Origin: Flagellimonas marinaquae
GTDB lineage: Bacteria; Bacteroidota; Bacteroidia; Flavobacteriales; Flavobacteriaceae
Length of the DNA: 64,000 nucleotides
Direction of reading: 5' to 3'
NCBI RefSeq assembly: GCF_023716465.1
Contig: NZ_CP092415.1
Span: 3,325,501-3,389,500 of the forward strand
Of the stretch, positions 9,437 to 19,565 are shown piece after piece (the stretch's first letter is position 1; each line of letters starts with the position of its first letter). The position numbers and the translations under genes are program-made. The notes below the pieces were generated by a model. It saw nothing but the letters and a program-made list of their open reading frames with translations. It was not told the origin of the DNA and did no database searches.

Positions 9437-11839
9437 ATGAAGAACTCAACTAAGCTCATGGCCCTATTATTTTTTGTGGGCTTTACCATGGGGGCACAAA
9501 CGTTCGAGAAGGTTAGGGACTTTCAAAAGTTTAACGGCTATTTTAATTTTTATTACGATGACTCCAACGATAAGATTTACGTCCAAGTCGATGAGTTGGA
9601 AAAAGAGTTTTTGTACGTCTACTCTTTGAGCAGTGGAATAGGAAGCAACGATATTGGTCTAGATCGCGGGCAATTGGGCAACGAACAGGTGGTCTATTTT
9701 AAAAAGGCAGGGAACAAGTTGCTACTTGTGCAGCCCAACCAAACTTTTAGGGCCATTACGGAAAATGAGCTCGAGAGAAAGTCTGTGGAGCAAGCCTTTG
9801 CCAAGTCAATTCTGCATGGTTTTGATGTGGTAGAAGAGGCGAGCGGCAGTTATCTTATAGATTTTACCGATTTTCTGGTGCGCGACGCACATGGAGTTTC
9901 CAATCGTCTAAAAAGATCTAAGCAAGGCTCTTACAGTTTGGATAAAAGTAAAAGCGCATTCGCATTGGAGCGTACCAAGGCTTTTCCAAAAAATGTAGAG
10001 TTTGATGTAACCCTTACCTTTAAGGGAGATCCACAAGGTGCCTGGATTCGTTCAGTTACACCTACACCAAGCTTGGTCACAGTGGCACAACATCATTCAT
10101 TAATAGAATTACCTGATGATACATTTGAAAAAAGGCTGTACGACCCTCGAAGTGGTGGCTACCCATTTACCTATTATGATTATGCCACTCCGGTTCAAGA
10201 ATCTTTGGTAAAGCGTTTTATCCGAAGACATCGATTGGAAAAAAAAGACCCTAACGCAGCTATAAGTGAACCCGTTGAACCAATAATTTATTATTTGGAC
10301 AATGGGACACCGGAACCCATTAGATCAGCTTTGTTGGATGGTGGGAAATGGTGGAATCAAGCCTTTGAGGCGGCAGGCTATAAAAATGCATTCCAAATGA
10401 AAATTCTGCCGGATGACGCCGATCCATTGGATGTGCGTTACAATGTAGTACAATGGGTACACCGATCGACCAGGGGTTGGAGCTACGGGGCAAGTGTTGT
10501 TGATCCCAGAACAGGGGAAATATTAAAAGGCCATGTTAGTCTGGGCAGTTTAAGAATTCGTCAAGATTTTATGATAGCACAAGCTTTAATGGACAAACCA
10601 TTTGCCGAAAGAGATGATAACCATAAAGAAATGCTGGAATTGGCACTTGCCAGAATCCGACAACTCTCCGCACACGAAATAGGACACACACTCGGGTTTG
10701 CGCATAATTTTGCGGCAAGCACCAACAATAGGGCTTCTGTTATGGATTATCCACACCCGCAATTTGAATTGGAAGGCGATAAGATTAGCTTTAAGAACGC
10801 ATACGATACAGGAATAGGAGAGTGGGACAAGGTAACCGTAGCCTATGCGTATTCAGATTTTCCCGAAGGAACAGACAAGACTGCCGCGCTCAAAGCCATA
10901 TTAAAAAAAGCCCAGGACGATGGATTGCGCTATATCTCCGATCAAGATGCAAGGCCAAAAGGAGGTGCGCACGCATTGGCCCACTTGTGGGACAACGGTA
11001 AAAGTGCAAGTAGCGAATTGGAGGAAATGCTGAAAATAAGGGAGACGGCCATACATAATTTTTCTATCGACAATATCCGAAACGGGGAAGCATATTCCGT
11101 TTTGGAAGATGTTTTTGTACCCCTTTATTTTTTCCATCGTTACCAAACCGAAGCAGTATCCAAGGTAATTGGTGGCTTGGATTATAATTATGCCGTAAAA
11201 AATGGTGGGCAGTTTCCAGTGAAGCCAATTGGTCAAGCTGAGCAAAAAACAGCTATGGAATCCATTCTAAAAACCCTGGATGCCGAAGTAATTGCAATCC
11301 CTAAGGACAAATTGAACCTATTTCCTCCTCGCGCCATCGGATTTAACCGTTCCAGGGAATCCTTTAAAGGAAGAACAGGGGTTAGTTTTGATGCATTGTC
11401 CGCATCGGAAACGGCCGCAGATATGACCCTCGAATTATTATTGCACCCAGAACGGGCCTCTCGACTTATTCAGCAAAAAAGCATAGATAAAGGACAGATG
11501 GGGTTAAAAGATGTGTTGCAAAAGACAATTCAAGGCACTTTTGATCTTTCACATCGAGATGCCTACCATCAAGAAGTGCAGAACACTATAAATTTCAGGG
11601 TGCTCTACCATATCATGAACCTTGCGGCTCACGATAAAGTTCACCCACAGGTAAATGCGATTGCCAACCAAACTTTAAGTGAACTAAAAACACAGTTGTT
11701 GAGCAATGGTAAAAATGCAATATCAACCGAAATGGTAAAAAGAATAGATGCCTTTACCAAAAAACCATCCGATTTTAAACTGATCCCAGTTTCTAAAATC
11801 CCTGATGGTTCGCCTATTGGCATGGATTGTATGGACTAA
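9437..11839 (+). CDS. Zinc-dependent metzincin-type metalloprotease
   Basis: 800-aa secreted protease of the DUF5117/DUF5118 family found across Bacteroidota. Signal peptide ~1-20 (ending GAQ). The long metzincin zinc site HEIGHTLGFAH lies at residues 413-423, giving three His ligands plus the catalytic Glu. SVMDYPHP ~20 residues later matches the Met-turn. The N-terminal ~400 residues are the family's beta-rich domains and the C-terminal ~300 are helical. ATG at 9437. It ends 8 bp before the threonine aldolase start, so cotranscription is likely. Substrate unknown. Confidence 0.9.
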   Translation: MKNSTKLMALLFFVGFTMGAQTFEKVRDFQKFNGYFNFYYDDSNDKIYVQVDELEKEFLYVYSLSSGIGSNDIGLDRGQLGNEQVVYFKKAGNKLLLVQPNQTFRAITENELERKSVEQAFAKSILHGFDVVEEASGSYLIDFTDFLVRDAHGVSNRLKRSKQGSYSLDKSKSAFALERTKAFPKNVEFDVTLTFKGDPQGAWIRSVTPTPSLVTVAQHHSLIELPDDTFEKRLYDPRSGGYPFTYYDYATPVQESLVKRFIRRHRLEKKDPNAAISEPVEPIIYYLDNGTPEPIRSALLDGGKWWNQAFEAAGYKNAFQMKILPDDADPLDVRYNVVQWVHRSTRGWSYGASVVDPRTGEILKGHVSLGSLRIRQDFMIAQALMDKPFAERDDNHKEMLELALARIRQLSAHEIGHTLGFAHNFAASTNNRASVMDYPHPQFELEGDKISFKNAYDTGIGEWDKVTVAYAYSDFPEGTDKTAALKAILKKAQDDGLRYISDQDARPKGGAHALAHLWDNGKSASSELEEMLKIRETAIHNFSIDNIRNGEAYSVLEDVFVPLYFFHRYQTEAVSKVIGGLDYNYAVKNGGQFPVKPIGQAEQKTAMESILKTLDAEVIAIPKDKLNLFPPRAIGFNRSRESFKGRTGVSFDALSASETAADMTLELLLHPERASRLIQQKSIDKGQMGLKDVLQKTIQGTFDLSHRDAYHQEVQNTINFRVLYHIMNLAAHDKVHPQVNAIANQTLSELKTQLLSNGKNAISTEMVKRIDAFTKKPSDFKLIPVSKIPDGSPIGMDCMD

Positions 11840-11847
11840 TTTTATTT

Positions 11848-12873
11848 ATGGAGATAAACTTAATAAGTGACACGGTCACTAAGCCTTCGACAGCAATGTT
11901 GGAGGCCATGATGAAAGCCAAAGTGGGGGATGATGTGTTCAAGAACGACCCTACTGTGAATGAGTTGGAAGCCAAGGTCGCAGATTTTTTTGGTATGGAG
12001 GCGGCACTGTTTTTTCCAAGTGGTACCATGACAAATCAGACTGCAATTAAAATCCATACCAATCCAGGAGATCAATTGATCTGTGATAAGTACTCCCACA
12101 TATTTAATTATGAAGGAGGTGGTGTGAGTTTTAACAGTGGGGTTTCCTGTAGATTGGTAAATGGGCATAGGGGAATGATGAAGGCGGAACAAGTCGAGGA
12201 ATCCATAAACCCACCGGATTTTTACCATAGTCCATTGACCACATTGGTAAGCATAGAAAATACAACGAACAAAGGTGGCGGGGCTTGTTGGGATTTCGAA
12301 GAACTACGTAAAATCCGAGAAGTCTGCAATAATCATGGTCTAAAATATCATTTAGATGGTGCGAGACTTTGGAACGCCTTGGTAAAAAAGGGAGAAGATC
12401 CAAAAGCCTACGGTAAGTTATTCGATACCATTAGCGTTTGTTTCAGTAAGGGAATGGGGTGTCCCGTAGGTTCGGTTTTGGTCGGTAGCCAAGAAGATAT
12501 GGACAAAGCGATTCGAATACGCAAAATTTTTGGCGGAGGAATGCGCCAATCCGGTTATTTAGCGGCAGCGGCTATCTACGCACTGGAAAATAATGTGGAT
12601 AGGTTGGTGGAAGACCACAAAAAAGCTGAAGAGATCGGGAAGGTGCTCACATCTCTCGATTTTATCAAAAAGGTGGAACCTATCGAGACCAATATCATAA
12701 TTTTTGAAATTGATGAGAAAAGCATGTCGTCCGAAGAATTTCTGGAACGATTGGCCGAAAATAAGGTTTCCATAATTGGAATGGGACAGGGAAAACTGCG
12801 TATAGTCACCCATTTGGATTACACCGATACGATGCACCAACATTTTTTAAAGGTTTTAAAAAGTATAGGGTAG
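11848..12873 (+). CDS. ltaE: Low-specificity L-threonine aldolase
   Basis: PLP enzyme splitting L-threonine or allo-threonine into glycine and acetaldehyde. 341 aa from ATG 11848, which gives the family-typical beginning MEINLISDTVTKPS; the frame is open 7 codons further up. The PLP-lysine lies in SVCFSKGMGCPVGS near residue 201, and HLDGARLWNA near residue 170 holds the conserved Asp and Arg. It follows the metalloprotease gene closely, which suggests one transcript. Confidence 0.93.
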   Translation: MEINLISDTVTKPSTAMLEAMMKAKVGDDVFKNDPTVNELEAKVADFFGMEAALFFPSGTMTNQTAIKIHTNPGDQLICDKYSHIFNYEGGGVSFNSGVSCRLVNGHRGMMKAEQVEESINPPDFYHSPLTTLVSIENTTNKGGGACWDFEELRKIREVCNNHGLKYHLDGARLWNALVKKGEDPKAYGKLFDTISVCFSKGMGCPVGSVLVGSQEDMDKAIRIRKIFGGGMRQSGYLAAAAIYALENNVDRLVEDHKKAEEIGKVLTSLDFIKKVEPIETNIIIFEIDEKSMSSEEFLERLAENKVSIIGMGQGKLRIVTHLDYTDTMHQHFLKVLKSIG

Positions 12874-13180
12874 CAGGGTGATCATTTCGAGCGCGAAGGA
12901 GAAGCGTGAAAAGCAATTGATTGTATTCGGTCTAACATTAAAAGTGCAAAGGTGTCTAAAACTCCAAAATTCATGGGGTTTACACCAATGGAACGAATTT
13001 TCTAGAAGATAAAATGTATAAGTGCAAGAACTCTATACTATTCGACCTTATACTTTTTTATCTTTAGACCTTTGACCTGAGCAAAATCCAATTATCCAAA
13101 CCTGTTCGTGATACGCTTTGCACATGAGCGGACGATCGAATTCTAAAGTTTAGCGTTTCAATACTAACATCAAACCAAGA
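12874..13180. other. Intergenic region with REP-like half site
   Basis: 307 bp between converging genes. Near its left end (about 12882-12905) it holds a CATTTCGAGCGCGAAGGAGAAG segment, similar to the scattered flavobacterial extragenic repeat with a TCGAGCG-AGTCGAGA core. No ORF, RNA or clear terminator was seen in the remainder. Confidence 0.4.
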
Positions 13181-13507
13181 CTACTTCATAAAAGCATCCA
13201 TTCCCGGAATGTTGGGCATACCTTCCTTGGCTACAGCGGCCAATTCGGCTTCATTTATTTTGGAGGCTTTCTCAATGGCCTTGTTTAGGGTAAGTACCAA
13301 ATAATCTTCCAATTGATCTTTATCTTCCAACAAAGAGTCATCAATGGAGATGGATTTTATTTCACGATTGGCGGTTAACGTTACTTTAAGGAGTCCGTCC
13401 GAGGATGCTTCATCTACCATAACGGAGTTCAATCTTTCCTTGGTGACTTCAACTTTCTTTTGGGTTTCTTTTAATTTACCCATCATTCCCATTAAATCTC
13501 CAAACAT
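13181..13507 (-). CDS. YbaB/EbfC-family nucleoid-associated protein
   Basis: 108 aa, the full family length. Family members are small dimeric DNA-binding proteins that coat the nucleoid. The typical N-terminus [20 protein letters not shown] is followed by a helical hairpin around a small beta sheet, with the conserved [13 protein letters not shown] segment mid-protein. ATG at 13507. In many bacteria it sits beside dnaX and recR, but not here. Confidence 0.9.
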   Translation of the reverse strand: MFGDLMGMMGKLKETQKKVEVTKERLNSVMVDEASSDGLLKVTLTANREIKSISIDDSLLEDKDQLEDYLVLTLNKAIEKASKINEAELAAVAKEGMPNIPGMDAFMK

Positions 13508-13610
13508 AACTTTAATTTTAGGGCTTGCCGGACCGCTGTCGGAACAAGCATTCTATCTATAATTGTTTAAACTAAGTTCAAAAGTAGTAAATTGGTCAAA
13601 ACACTAACAA

Positions 13611-15749
13611 ATGAAACAATCCATTTTAAGAATTTCTATTCTGCTTTTATGCCTTATTTTTGCCCCCGCTTGTAAAAACAACAAAGAACAATCCATGAGT
13701 ATAGCTCCGCCGGTGGCACCAAAACATCCAACCAAGCTAGAAAAGCACGGTGATGTTAGAATTGATGATTATTATTGGATGAACAATAGGGAAGATCAAC
13801 AGGTTCTCGATTATTTAAATGCCGAGAACGATTATTTCCAAAAAATGACGGCCCACACCAAAGCGTTCCAAGAAGAACTTTTTGAAGAAATGAAGGGAAG
13901 GATCAAGGAAGATGATTCTTCCGTACCCTATAAGCTCGACGGATATTGGTACATAACCCGTTACGAAGAAGGAAAGGAATACCCGATTTATTCCAGAAAA
14001 AAAGAAACGCTGGAAGCAGCGGAAGAACTGTTGTTCGATTGTAACGTAATGGCAGAAGGTCACGATTATTTTAACTTGAGAGGTGTTTCCATAAGCCCGG
14101 ACAATACCATGGCATCATTTGGAACCGACACTATTTCCAGAAGACAGTACAATATCCAGATAAAAAACCTAAAAACAGGTGAAATATACCCGGATGTTAT
14201 CGAAAATACAACGGGCAGCGCAGTATGGGCCAACGACAACAAAACTTTGTTCTACACTAAAAAAGACCCTGTCACCCTTCGTTCCGATAAAATATATAAG
14301 CATGTATTGGGCACATCTGCCGACCAGGATGAATTGGTTTTTCATGAAGAAGACGACACTTACAACACCTTTGTTTATAAAACAAAGACCAGAAAATATA
14401 TTGTAATCGGATCCAGTAGCACCCTTACTTCGGAATATCGCTTTTTAAATGCCGATGATCCCGAAGGCGATTTTAAAATCTTTTCTGAGCGGGAAAAAGG
14501 CGTGGAGTATTCCATATCCCATTTTGAAGGTAACTTTTATATACTTACCAATAAGGATGGTGCAACTAACTTTAAGTTGATGAAAACCAACGAAAACAAC
14601 ACCGCATCCGAACATTGGGAAGAATTTATTCCGCACCAAGAAGATGTGCTGCTCGAAGATGTGGAAATTTTCAGGGATTATTACGTGGTTACCGAAAGAA
14701 ACAACGGTCTCAATCAGATGAAGATTGCCAAATGGGATGGTTCCCTTAGTTATTATTTGCCTTTTGATAGCGAGACTTATGTAGCGGGACCATCTGTGAA
14801 CTTGGATTTTGACACAAAAATACTTCGTTATTATTATAACGAAATGGGTGAACCTTATGCCATCATCGATTTTGACATGGAAACCAAGACCAAAACGGTT
14901 CAAAAACAACAAGAGGTCCTTGGAGGCAAGTTCGATAAAAATAATTATAAGACCGAACGTATATGGGCCACGGCGAGGGACGGCAAAAAAGTGCCTGTTT
15001 CCATAATATACCATAAAAATACCCCACTGGACGGCACAAGTCCTTTGTTGCAATACGGTTATGGTTCTTACGGAGCAACGATGGATCCTTATTTTTCATC
15101 CATACGATTGAGTTTATTGGATAGAGGGTTTATTTATGCGATTGCACACATTAGAGGTGGTGAATATTTAGGAAGACCTTGGTACGAAGATGGCAAATTA
15201 TTCAATAAAAAGAACACCTTCACGGATTTTATAGATGTTTCCAACCACTTGATCGAGAAGAAATATACTAGCTCCGAACATTTGTATGCCATGGGTGGTT
15301 CCGCTGGCGGACTCTTAATGGGGGCCATCATAAATATGGAACCAGAACTGTACCATGGCGTAATTGCTGCAGTACCTTTCGTAGATGTGGTAACCACAAT
15401 GTTGGACGATACCATTCCGTTGACCACTGGCGAATATGACGAATGGGGAAATCCTAATGACAAGGCGTATTACGATTACATAAAATCATACTCGCCGTAT
15501 GATAATGTTGAGGCCAAGGAATATCCCCATATGTATGTGTCCACAGGACTGCACGACTCTCAAGTTCAATACTGGGAGCCTGCCAAATGGGTAGCCAAGT
15601 TAAGGGAATACAAAACCGGGGAAAACCTCTTGTTTTTGGATACGAACATGGATGCCGGCCATGGTGGGGCATCGGGCAGATTTGAAGCATTGAAGGAAAC
15701 CGCAAAGGAATATGCCTTTATTTTGGACCTCGAAGGAAAAGCCCATTAA
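13611..15749 (+). CDS. ptrB: Prolyl oligopeptidase family S9, oligopeptidase B-like
   Basis: 712-aa serine peptidase. Lipoprotein signal with lipobox around APAC (Cys ~22), so probably anchored in the envelope rather than cytoplasmic like the E. coli enzyme. The HGDVRIDDYYWMNN segment and a ~370-residue propeller match the S9A N-terminal region. The hydrolase domain has the nucleophile motif GGSAGG near residue 562, the conserved HIRGGEYLGRPWYEDGK segment, and the catalytic His in DAGHGGASGRF. It should cleave short peptides, typically after Lys or Arg. Confidence 0.92.
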   Translation: MKQSILRISILLLCLIFAPACKNNKEQSMSIAPPVAPKHPTKLEKHGDVRIDDYYWMNNREDQQVLDYLNAENDYFQKMTAHTKAFQEELFEEMKGRIKEDDSSVPYKLDGYWYITRYEEGKEYPIYSRKKETLEAAEELLFDCNVMAEGHDYFNLRGVSISPDNTMASFGTDTISRRQYNIQIKNLKTGEIYPDVIENTTGSAVWANDNKTLFYTKKDPVTLRSDKIYKHVLGTSADQDELVFHEEDDTYNTFVYKTKTRKYIVIGSSSTLTSEYRFLNADDPEGDFKIFSEREKGVEYSISHFEGNFYILTNKDGATNFKLMKTNENNTASEHWEEFIPHQEDVLLEDVEIFRDYYVVTERNNGLNQMKIAKWDGSLSYYLPFDSETYVAGPSVNLDFDTKILRYYYNEMGEPYAIIDFDMETKTKTVQKQQEVLGGKFDKNNYKTERIWATARDGKKVPVSIIYHKNTPLDGTSPLLQYGYGSYGATMDPYFSSIRLSLLDRGFIYAIAHIRGGEYLGRPWYEDGKLFNKKNTFTDFIDVSNHLIEKKYTSSEHLYAMGGSAGGLLMGAIINMEPELYHGVIAAVPFVDVVTTMLDDTIPLTTGEYDEWGNPNDKAYYDYIKSYSPYDNVEAKEYPHMYVSTGLHDSQVQYWEPAKWVAKLREYKTGENLLFLDTNMDAGHGGASGRFEALKETAKEYAFILDLEGKAH

Positions 15750-15760
15750 AAATAAAATGT

Positions 15761-15768
15761 TACATTTG
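15761..15768 (+). promoter_or_regulatory. Putative -7 element before the cysteine-synthase-like gene
   Basis: TACATTTG matches TAnnTTTG, 52 bp before the ATG at 15821. The -33 box is not clear. Confidence 0.4.
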
Positions 15769-15820
15769 CACGGAATAAGCTTTCGTTTAATCGAAGTTTT
15801 GTTCCTACCTAATACCAGTT

Positions 15821-16861
15821 ATGAAGAAACAGATAAATGCGCACAGCAATATCCTAGACCTAATTGGAAGTACCCCCTTGGTTAAGCTAAACAGAATTAC
15901 CGCCCCTCTTACTGGAAATTTCTATGCTAAACTTGAATGCTTTAACCCCGGACATTCTTCAAAGGACAGAATTGCAATTCATATTATTGAAGAAGCCGAG
16001 CGAAAAGGGATTCTTAAGCCGGGTAGCACCATTATCGAGACCACATCTGGCAATACGGGCTTTAGCCTTGCCATGGTAAGCATTGTTAAGGGATACAAAT
16101 GTATTTTGGCAGTAAGTTCAAAATCGTCCCCGGACAAGATTGATATGTTGCGTTCCATGGGAGCGAACGTTTATGTATGTCCTGCCCATGTAAGTGCAGA
16201 TGACCCACGTTCGTATTACGAAGTGGCCAAACGTTTGCACAGTGAAACCCCGAATTCAATTTACATCAACCAATATTTTAACGAGCTTAATATAGATGCC
16301 CACTATTCCAGTACAGGGCCGGAAATTTGGGAACAGACCAATGGTCAGATAACCCACTTGGTGGCTTGTAGTGGAACAGGTGGTACCATTTCTGGTATTG
16401 CCCGTTATTTAAAAGAGCAAAACCCGAACATTAAAGTTTTGGGGGTCGATGCGTATGGATCGGTATTGAAAAAGTACCACGAAACAGGGGAATTTGATCA
16501 TAACGAAGTTTACCCATACCGAATTGAAGGTTTGGGGAAAAATTTGATTCCTTCCGCTACAGATTTCAATGCAATAGACAGATATATAAAGGTAACCGAT
16601 GGCGAAAGTGCCCATATGGCACGTAAATTGGCCCATACCGAAGGTATTTTTGCAGGATATACCAGTGGTGCAGCCACTCAGGCACTGTATCAATTGAACA
16701 CGGAGGGAGAATTTACGGAAGACAGTAATGTTGTTGTGGTATTCCCGGACCATGGTTCAAGATATATGAGCAAGGTATACAGCAACGAATGGATGGACAA
16801 CCAAGGGTTTTTCGATATCCAAGATGCCGAGGTTCCCGAAGAAATCAAATACATAAAATAA
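15821..16861 (+). CDS. PLP-dependent cysteine synthase / CBS-family enzyme
   Basis: 346-aa fold-type II PLP enzyme of the cysteine synthase/cystathionine beta-synthase family. The PLP-lysine is in [10 protein letters not shown] near residue 50, the substrate loop is TSGNTG near 84, and the phosphate-binding loop is SGTGGTISG near 190. It performs beta-replacement on serine-type substrates. The next gene on the same strand is an alpha-oxoamine synthase, so a cysteate-forming role for sulfonolipid synthesis is possible (inference). O-acetylserine sulfhydrylase or cystathionine beta-synthase activity are the alternatives. Confidence 0.85.
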   Translation: MKKQINAHSNILDLIGSTPLVKLNRITAPLTGNFYAKLECFNPGHSSKDRIAIHIIEEAERKGILKPGSTIIETTSGNTGFSLAMVSIVKGYKCILAVSSKSSPDKIDMLRSMGANVYVCPAHVSADDPRSYYEVAKRLHSETPNSIYINQYFNELNIDAHYSSTGPEIWEQTNGQITHLVACSGTGGTISGIARYLKEQNPNIKVLGVDAYGSVLKKYHETGEFDHNEVYPYRIEGLGKNLIPSATDFNAIDRYIKVTDGESAHMARKLAHTEGIFAGYTSGAATQALYQLNTEGEFTEDSNVVVVFPDHGSRYMSKVYSNEWMDNQGFFDIQDAEVPEEIKYIK

Positions 16862-16882
16862 ATAAGTACCTTATAATACCTC

Positions 16883-16917
16883 AAAAACGGCAATGTAAAT
16901 TCATTGCCGTTTTTTTT
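16883..16917 (+). terminator. Rho-independent terminator
   Basis: Stem AAAAACGGCAATG / CATTGCCGTTTTT with a TAAATT loop and a long T run, after the cysteine-synthase-like gene. It separates that gene from the oxoamine synthase, so each probably has its own promoter. Confidence 0.9.
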
Positions 16918-16957
16918 ATTTATAAAAATATCGTTATGCGAGGTTCATAAAAATATA

Positions 16958-16965
16958 TACTTTTG
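16958..16965 (+). promoter_or_regulatory. Putative -7 element before the oxoamine synthase
   Basis: TACTTTTG fits TAnnTTTG, 23 bp before ATG 16989, between the upstream terminator and the gene. Confidence 0.45.
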
Positions 16966-16988
16966 CAGATGAATCAATATTAATGTAG

Positions 16989-18248
16989 ATGAGAGATTTA
17001 TTCGATAGAATCATTGAGAACAAAGGACCTTTGGGTAAATGGGCTTCACAAGCAGAAGGCTATTTTGTATTTCCAAAACTGGAGGGTCCCATTTCCAACA
17101 GAATGAAATTTCAAGGAAAGGACGTAATAACGTGGAGTATCAATGACTATCTGGGTCTCGCCAACTTGCCCGAGATTAAAAAAGTGGACGGTGAAGCAGC
17201 CATGGAGCACGGAGCAGCCTATCCCATGGGTGCCCGAATGATGAGCGGTCATACCGATTACCACGAACAATTACAGAACGAATTGGCAGAATTTGTTCAA
17301 AAAGAAGCCGCTTACCTATTGAATTTTGGATACCAAGGATTTATGTCCGTAATCGACGCCTTGGTGGCCAAAGATGACATAATCGTGTACGATGTGGACT
17401 GCCATGCTTGTATTATTGATGGTGTTCGATTGCACATGGGCAAGCGCTTTACCTTTAAACATAACGACCCCGAAAGTTTAGAAAAAAACCTTGAGCGCGC
17501 TACAAAATTGGCCAATGAGACCGGTGGTGGAATCTTGGTGATTTCCGAGGGCGTATTCGGTATGCGTGGTGAGCAAGGAATACTTAAAGAAATTGTGGAG
17601 CTTAAGAAAAAGTTCCAGTTCAGGCTATTGGTGGATGATGCCCATGGATTTGGAACTTTGGGCAAAACAGGTGCCGGAGCTGGAGAAGAGCAAGGGGTAC
17701 AAGACCAGATTGATGTGTACTTGGCCACATTTGCCAAATCCATGGCGAGTATTGGCGCCTTTGTTGCGGCAGATAAAGAAATTATAGAGTACTTAAAATA
17801 CAACCTTCGTTCACAGATGTTCGCAAAATCCTTGCCCATGATCTATGTTAAGGGCGCGTTGAAAAGATTGGATATGTTGCGAACTATGCCAGAACTTAAG
17901 GCAAAGTTGTGGGAGAATGTAAACGCGCTACAAAACGGATTAAAGGAAAGAGGGTTCGATATTGGTACAACATCAAGCTGTGTGACCCCTGTTTACCTGA
18001 ACGGAAGTATACCCGAAGCAATGGCCTTGGTTAAGGACTTGCGCGAAAATCATGGGATTTTCTGTTCCATAGTGGTTTATCCCGTAATTCCAAAAGGATT
18101 GATTCTACTCCGTTTGATTCCAACAGCAACGCACACCATGAAGGATATCGAAGAAACCTTGGATGCATTTTCATCGATCAGGGAGCGTTTACAAAATGGA
18201 ACGTACAAACGATTGTCTGCTGCCGTGGCAGCTGCAATGGGAGAATAA
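16989..18248 (+). CDS. Alpha-oxoamine synthase (serine/cysteate acyltransferase type)
   Basis: 419-aa fold-type I PLP enzyme of the alpha-oxoamine synthase group (KBL, BioF, serine palmitoyltransferase). The PLP-lysine is in TFAKSMASIG near residue 250, with the preceding DDAHGFGTLG segment and the conserved GARMMSGHTDYH region. These enzymes join an amino acid to an acyl thioester with loss of CO2. In Flavobacteria homologues make the sphingolipid or sulfonolipid long-chain base (3-ketocapnine from cysteate). The sequence alone does not settle serine versus cysteate. The adjacent cysteine-synthase-like gene favours cysteate. Sulfonolipids are linked to gliding in this group. Confidence 0.85.
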   Translation: MRDLFDRIIENKGPLGKWASQAEGYFVFPKLEGPISNRMKFQGKDVITWSINDYLGLANLPEIKKVDGEAAMEHGAAYPMGARMMSGHTDYHEQLQNELAEFVQKEAAYLLNFGYQGFMSVIDALVAKDDIIVYDVDCHACIIDGVRLHMGKRFTFKHNDPESLEKNLERATKLANETGGGILVISEGVFGMRGEQGILKEIVELKKKFQFRLLVDDAHGFGTLGKTGAGAGEEQGVQDQIDVYLATFAKSMASIGAFVAADKEIIEYLKYNLRSQMFAKSLPMIYVKGALKRLDMLRTMPELKAKLWENVNALQNGLKERGFDIGTTSSCVTPVYLNGSIPEAMALVKDLRENHGIFCSIVVYPVIPKGLILLRLIPTATHTMKDIEETLDAFSSIRERLQNGTYKRLSAAVAAAMGE

Positions 18249-18275
18249 TACCCTTCTTTTAAAAAACACTTAAAA

Positions 18276-19100
18276 CTAATTGCAGCGGACTTTGTTCCGC
18301 TGCAATGCGTATTGTGTATTTCCTATTCGCCATCTGCCTTGGCGCACATTATTCTCGTTAAATGGGTTTATGCTGGTTTGCCCATCATAATATTGTAACT
18401 GTACTGCTGGTTGTCCTTGATAATCCACCAGTTGCCACCGCCCTCCGTTGGACCCACTGGAAATTCCTTGAGCATTGCCATAGTTCCCTTCCACACTAAA
18501 GGAGCCATCCGTATTTATGGAAAAAGTACCATTGCCACAAAAGTTAACATAGGTTATGGAGCTGGCCATGCTATCATTTACGTAAGATGTACGCTGATAA
18601 TAAACCAGTTGACTGCCAGCTATAATGTTCCATAGGCCTTGATTGTTCAATTCGGGATACTGAGCTGTGCTGTTTGGTTCCGTAGTGGGCGAGGGGGGAA
18701 TACCAAAAGTATCATTTTTGGAAATTTTCCTATTATCCTTCATAAAAGGCGTAAGATCATAATTGCCTAGATTTTGTAAGTCGGAATATTTATAAAAGGG
18801 TTCGTTGAACCCTGTTGCCCTAACACTCATGTTCAGCCCATTTAAAGTAGCCTCAAAATCCACTGGGCCGTCCAATCCAAAGATCTCACCACTAATCCGC
18901 GTACCAGAACCTGTAGCTCTGATCGCAAAACTTGCGCCTACAGCCGCCAGCATACCGTGGTATTCATCACCCACACGTTTAAATTGGATTGAGATACTAT
19001 TGGTACCGTTTACAAAAGTCCCGACAAAGTTGGAGTTTTGAGCACTTGTGCTCGATAGGACAAATAGAAAAACAAAAAGGCTTGAGGCAATCTTTTTCAT
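18276..19100 (-). CDS. Secreted hypothetical protein
   Basis: 274 aa from ATG 19100; the TTG two codons earlier is less likely. Signal peptide ~1-20 ending STSAQ. The first half is a small beta-rich domain of the kind that measures weight of a lipid-like barrel (FVGTFVNG...VDFEATLNG). The second half, after a Pro/Thr linker near residue 140, has the WNIIAGSQLVYYQRTSY pattern with aromatic strands and ends in WRIGNTQYALQR. I do not recognise a named family. Its 3' end overlaps a hairpin. Confidence 0.7.
   Translation of the reverse strand: MKKIASSLFVFLFVLSSTSAQNSNFVGTFVNGTNSISIQFKRVGDEYHGMLAAVGASFAIRATGSGTRISGEIFGLDGPVDFEATLNGLNMSVRATGFNEPFYKYSDLQNLGNYDLTPFMKDNRKISKNDTFGIPPSPTTEPNSTAQYPELNNQGLWNIIAGSQLVYYQRTSYVNDSMASSITYVNFCGNGTFSINTDGSFSVEGNYGNAQGISSGSNGGRWQLVDYQGQPAVQLQYYDGQTSINPFNENNVRQGRWRIGNTQYALQRNKVRCN
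18280..18305. terminator. Possible hairpin terminator between convergent genes
   Basis: Stem TTGCAGCGGA / TCCGCTGCAA with a CTTTGT loop in the gap and last codons of two converging genes. The flanking T runs are weak, so this is tentative. Confidence 0.4.
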
Positions 19101-19188
19101 AGTCAATGGGTTACTGTATTAAAACTATCAAAAAGAAGCAAATCCAACAATAAAATTAGTTGAGCAACAACAATTCGATCTAAAACTG

Positions 19189-19515
19189 CTAGTTGGAGAC
19201 TAGTTTTAGTCCAATTATGGAAACAATCAAAGTAGTTATAAAAAAAAGTCGCCAAAAAGTGGCCGGTTCCTTAAAGACCAAAATTCCTATTAAAACAGTC
19301 CCGACGGCACCGATACCGGTCCAAACTGCATATGCAGTTCCTATGGGCAAGTGTTGGGTAACTTTTACTAAAAGGACCATGCTTATGGCCAAACATACCA
19401 AAAAGCCCAAATACCAGTAAGTCGCTTCGGTTCCAGATGTTTCTTTGGCTTTTCCGAGACAGGCTGCAAATGCAACTTCAAAAAGCCCGGCAATAATCAA
19501 TAATATCCAATTCAT
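19189..19515 (-). CDS. gdx: SMR-family guanidinium exporter (Gdx/SugE type)
   Basis: 108-aa four-helix small multidrug resistance protein that works as a dual-topology dimer in the inner membrane. Glu13 in the first helix (AGLFEVAFA) is the proton/substrate site. GTAYAVWTGIGAVGT in helix 3 is the signature of the Gdx/SugE subgroup, which exports guanidinium, rather than the EmrE drug exporters. The gene lies 50 bp from the acetyltransferase gene, too little room for a guanidine riboswitch, and none was seen. Confidence 0.9.
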   Translation of the reverse strand: MNWILLIIAGLFEVAFAACLGKAKETSGTEATYWYLGFLVCLAISMVLLVKVTQHLPIGTAYAVWTGIGAVGTVLIGILVFKEPATFWRLFFITTLIVSIIGLKLVSN

Positions 19516-19565
19516 AGTTTTTATTTAATACCTTTTGCTGTTCATTTTTAACCTTTATGGGTGTC

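Noticed and set aside
19516..19565. Guanidine riboswitch for the gdx-type exporter
   Set aside because: On the minus strand the gene's leader would lie just right of 19515, where the acetyltransferase gene ends within 50 bp; there is no room and no conserved motif.
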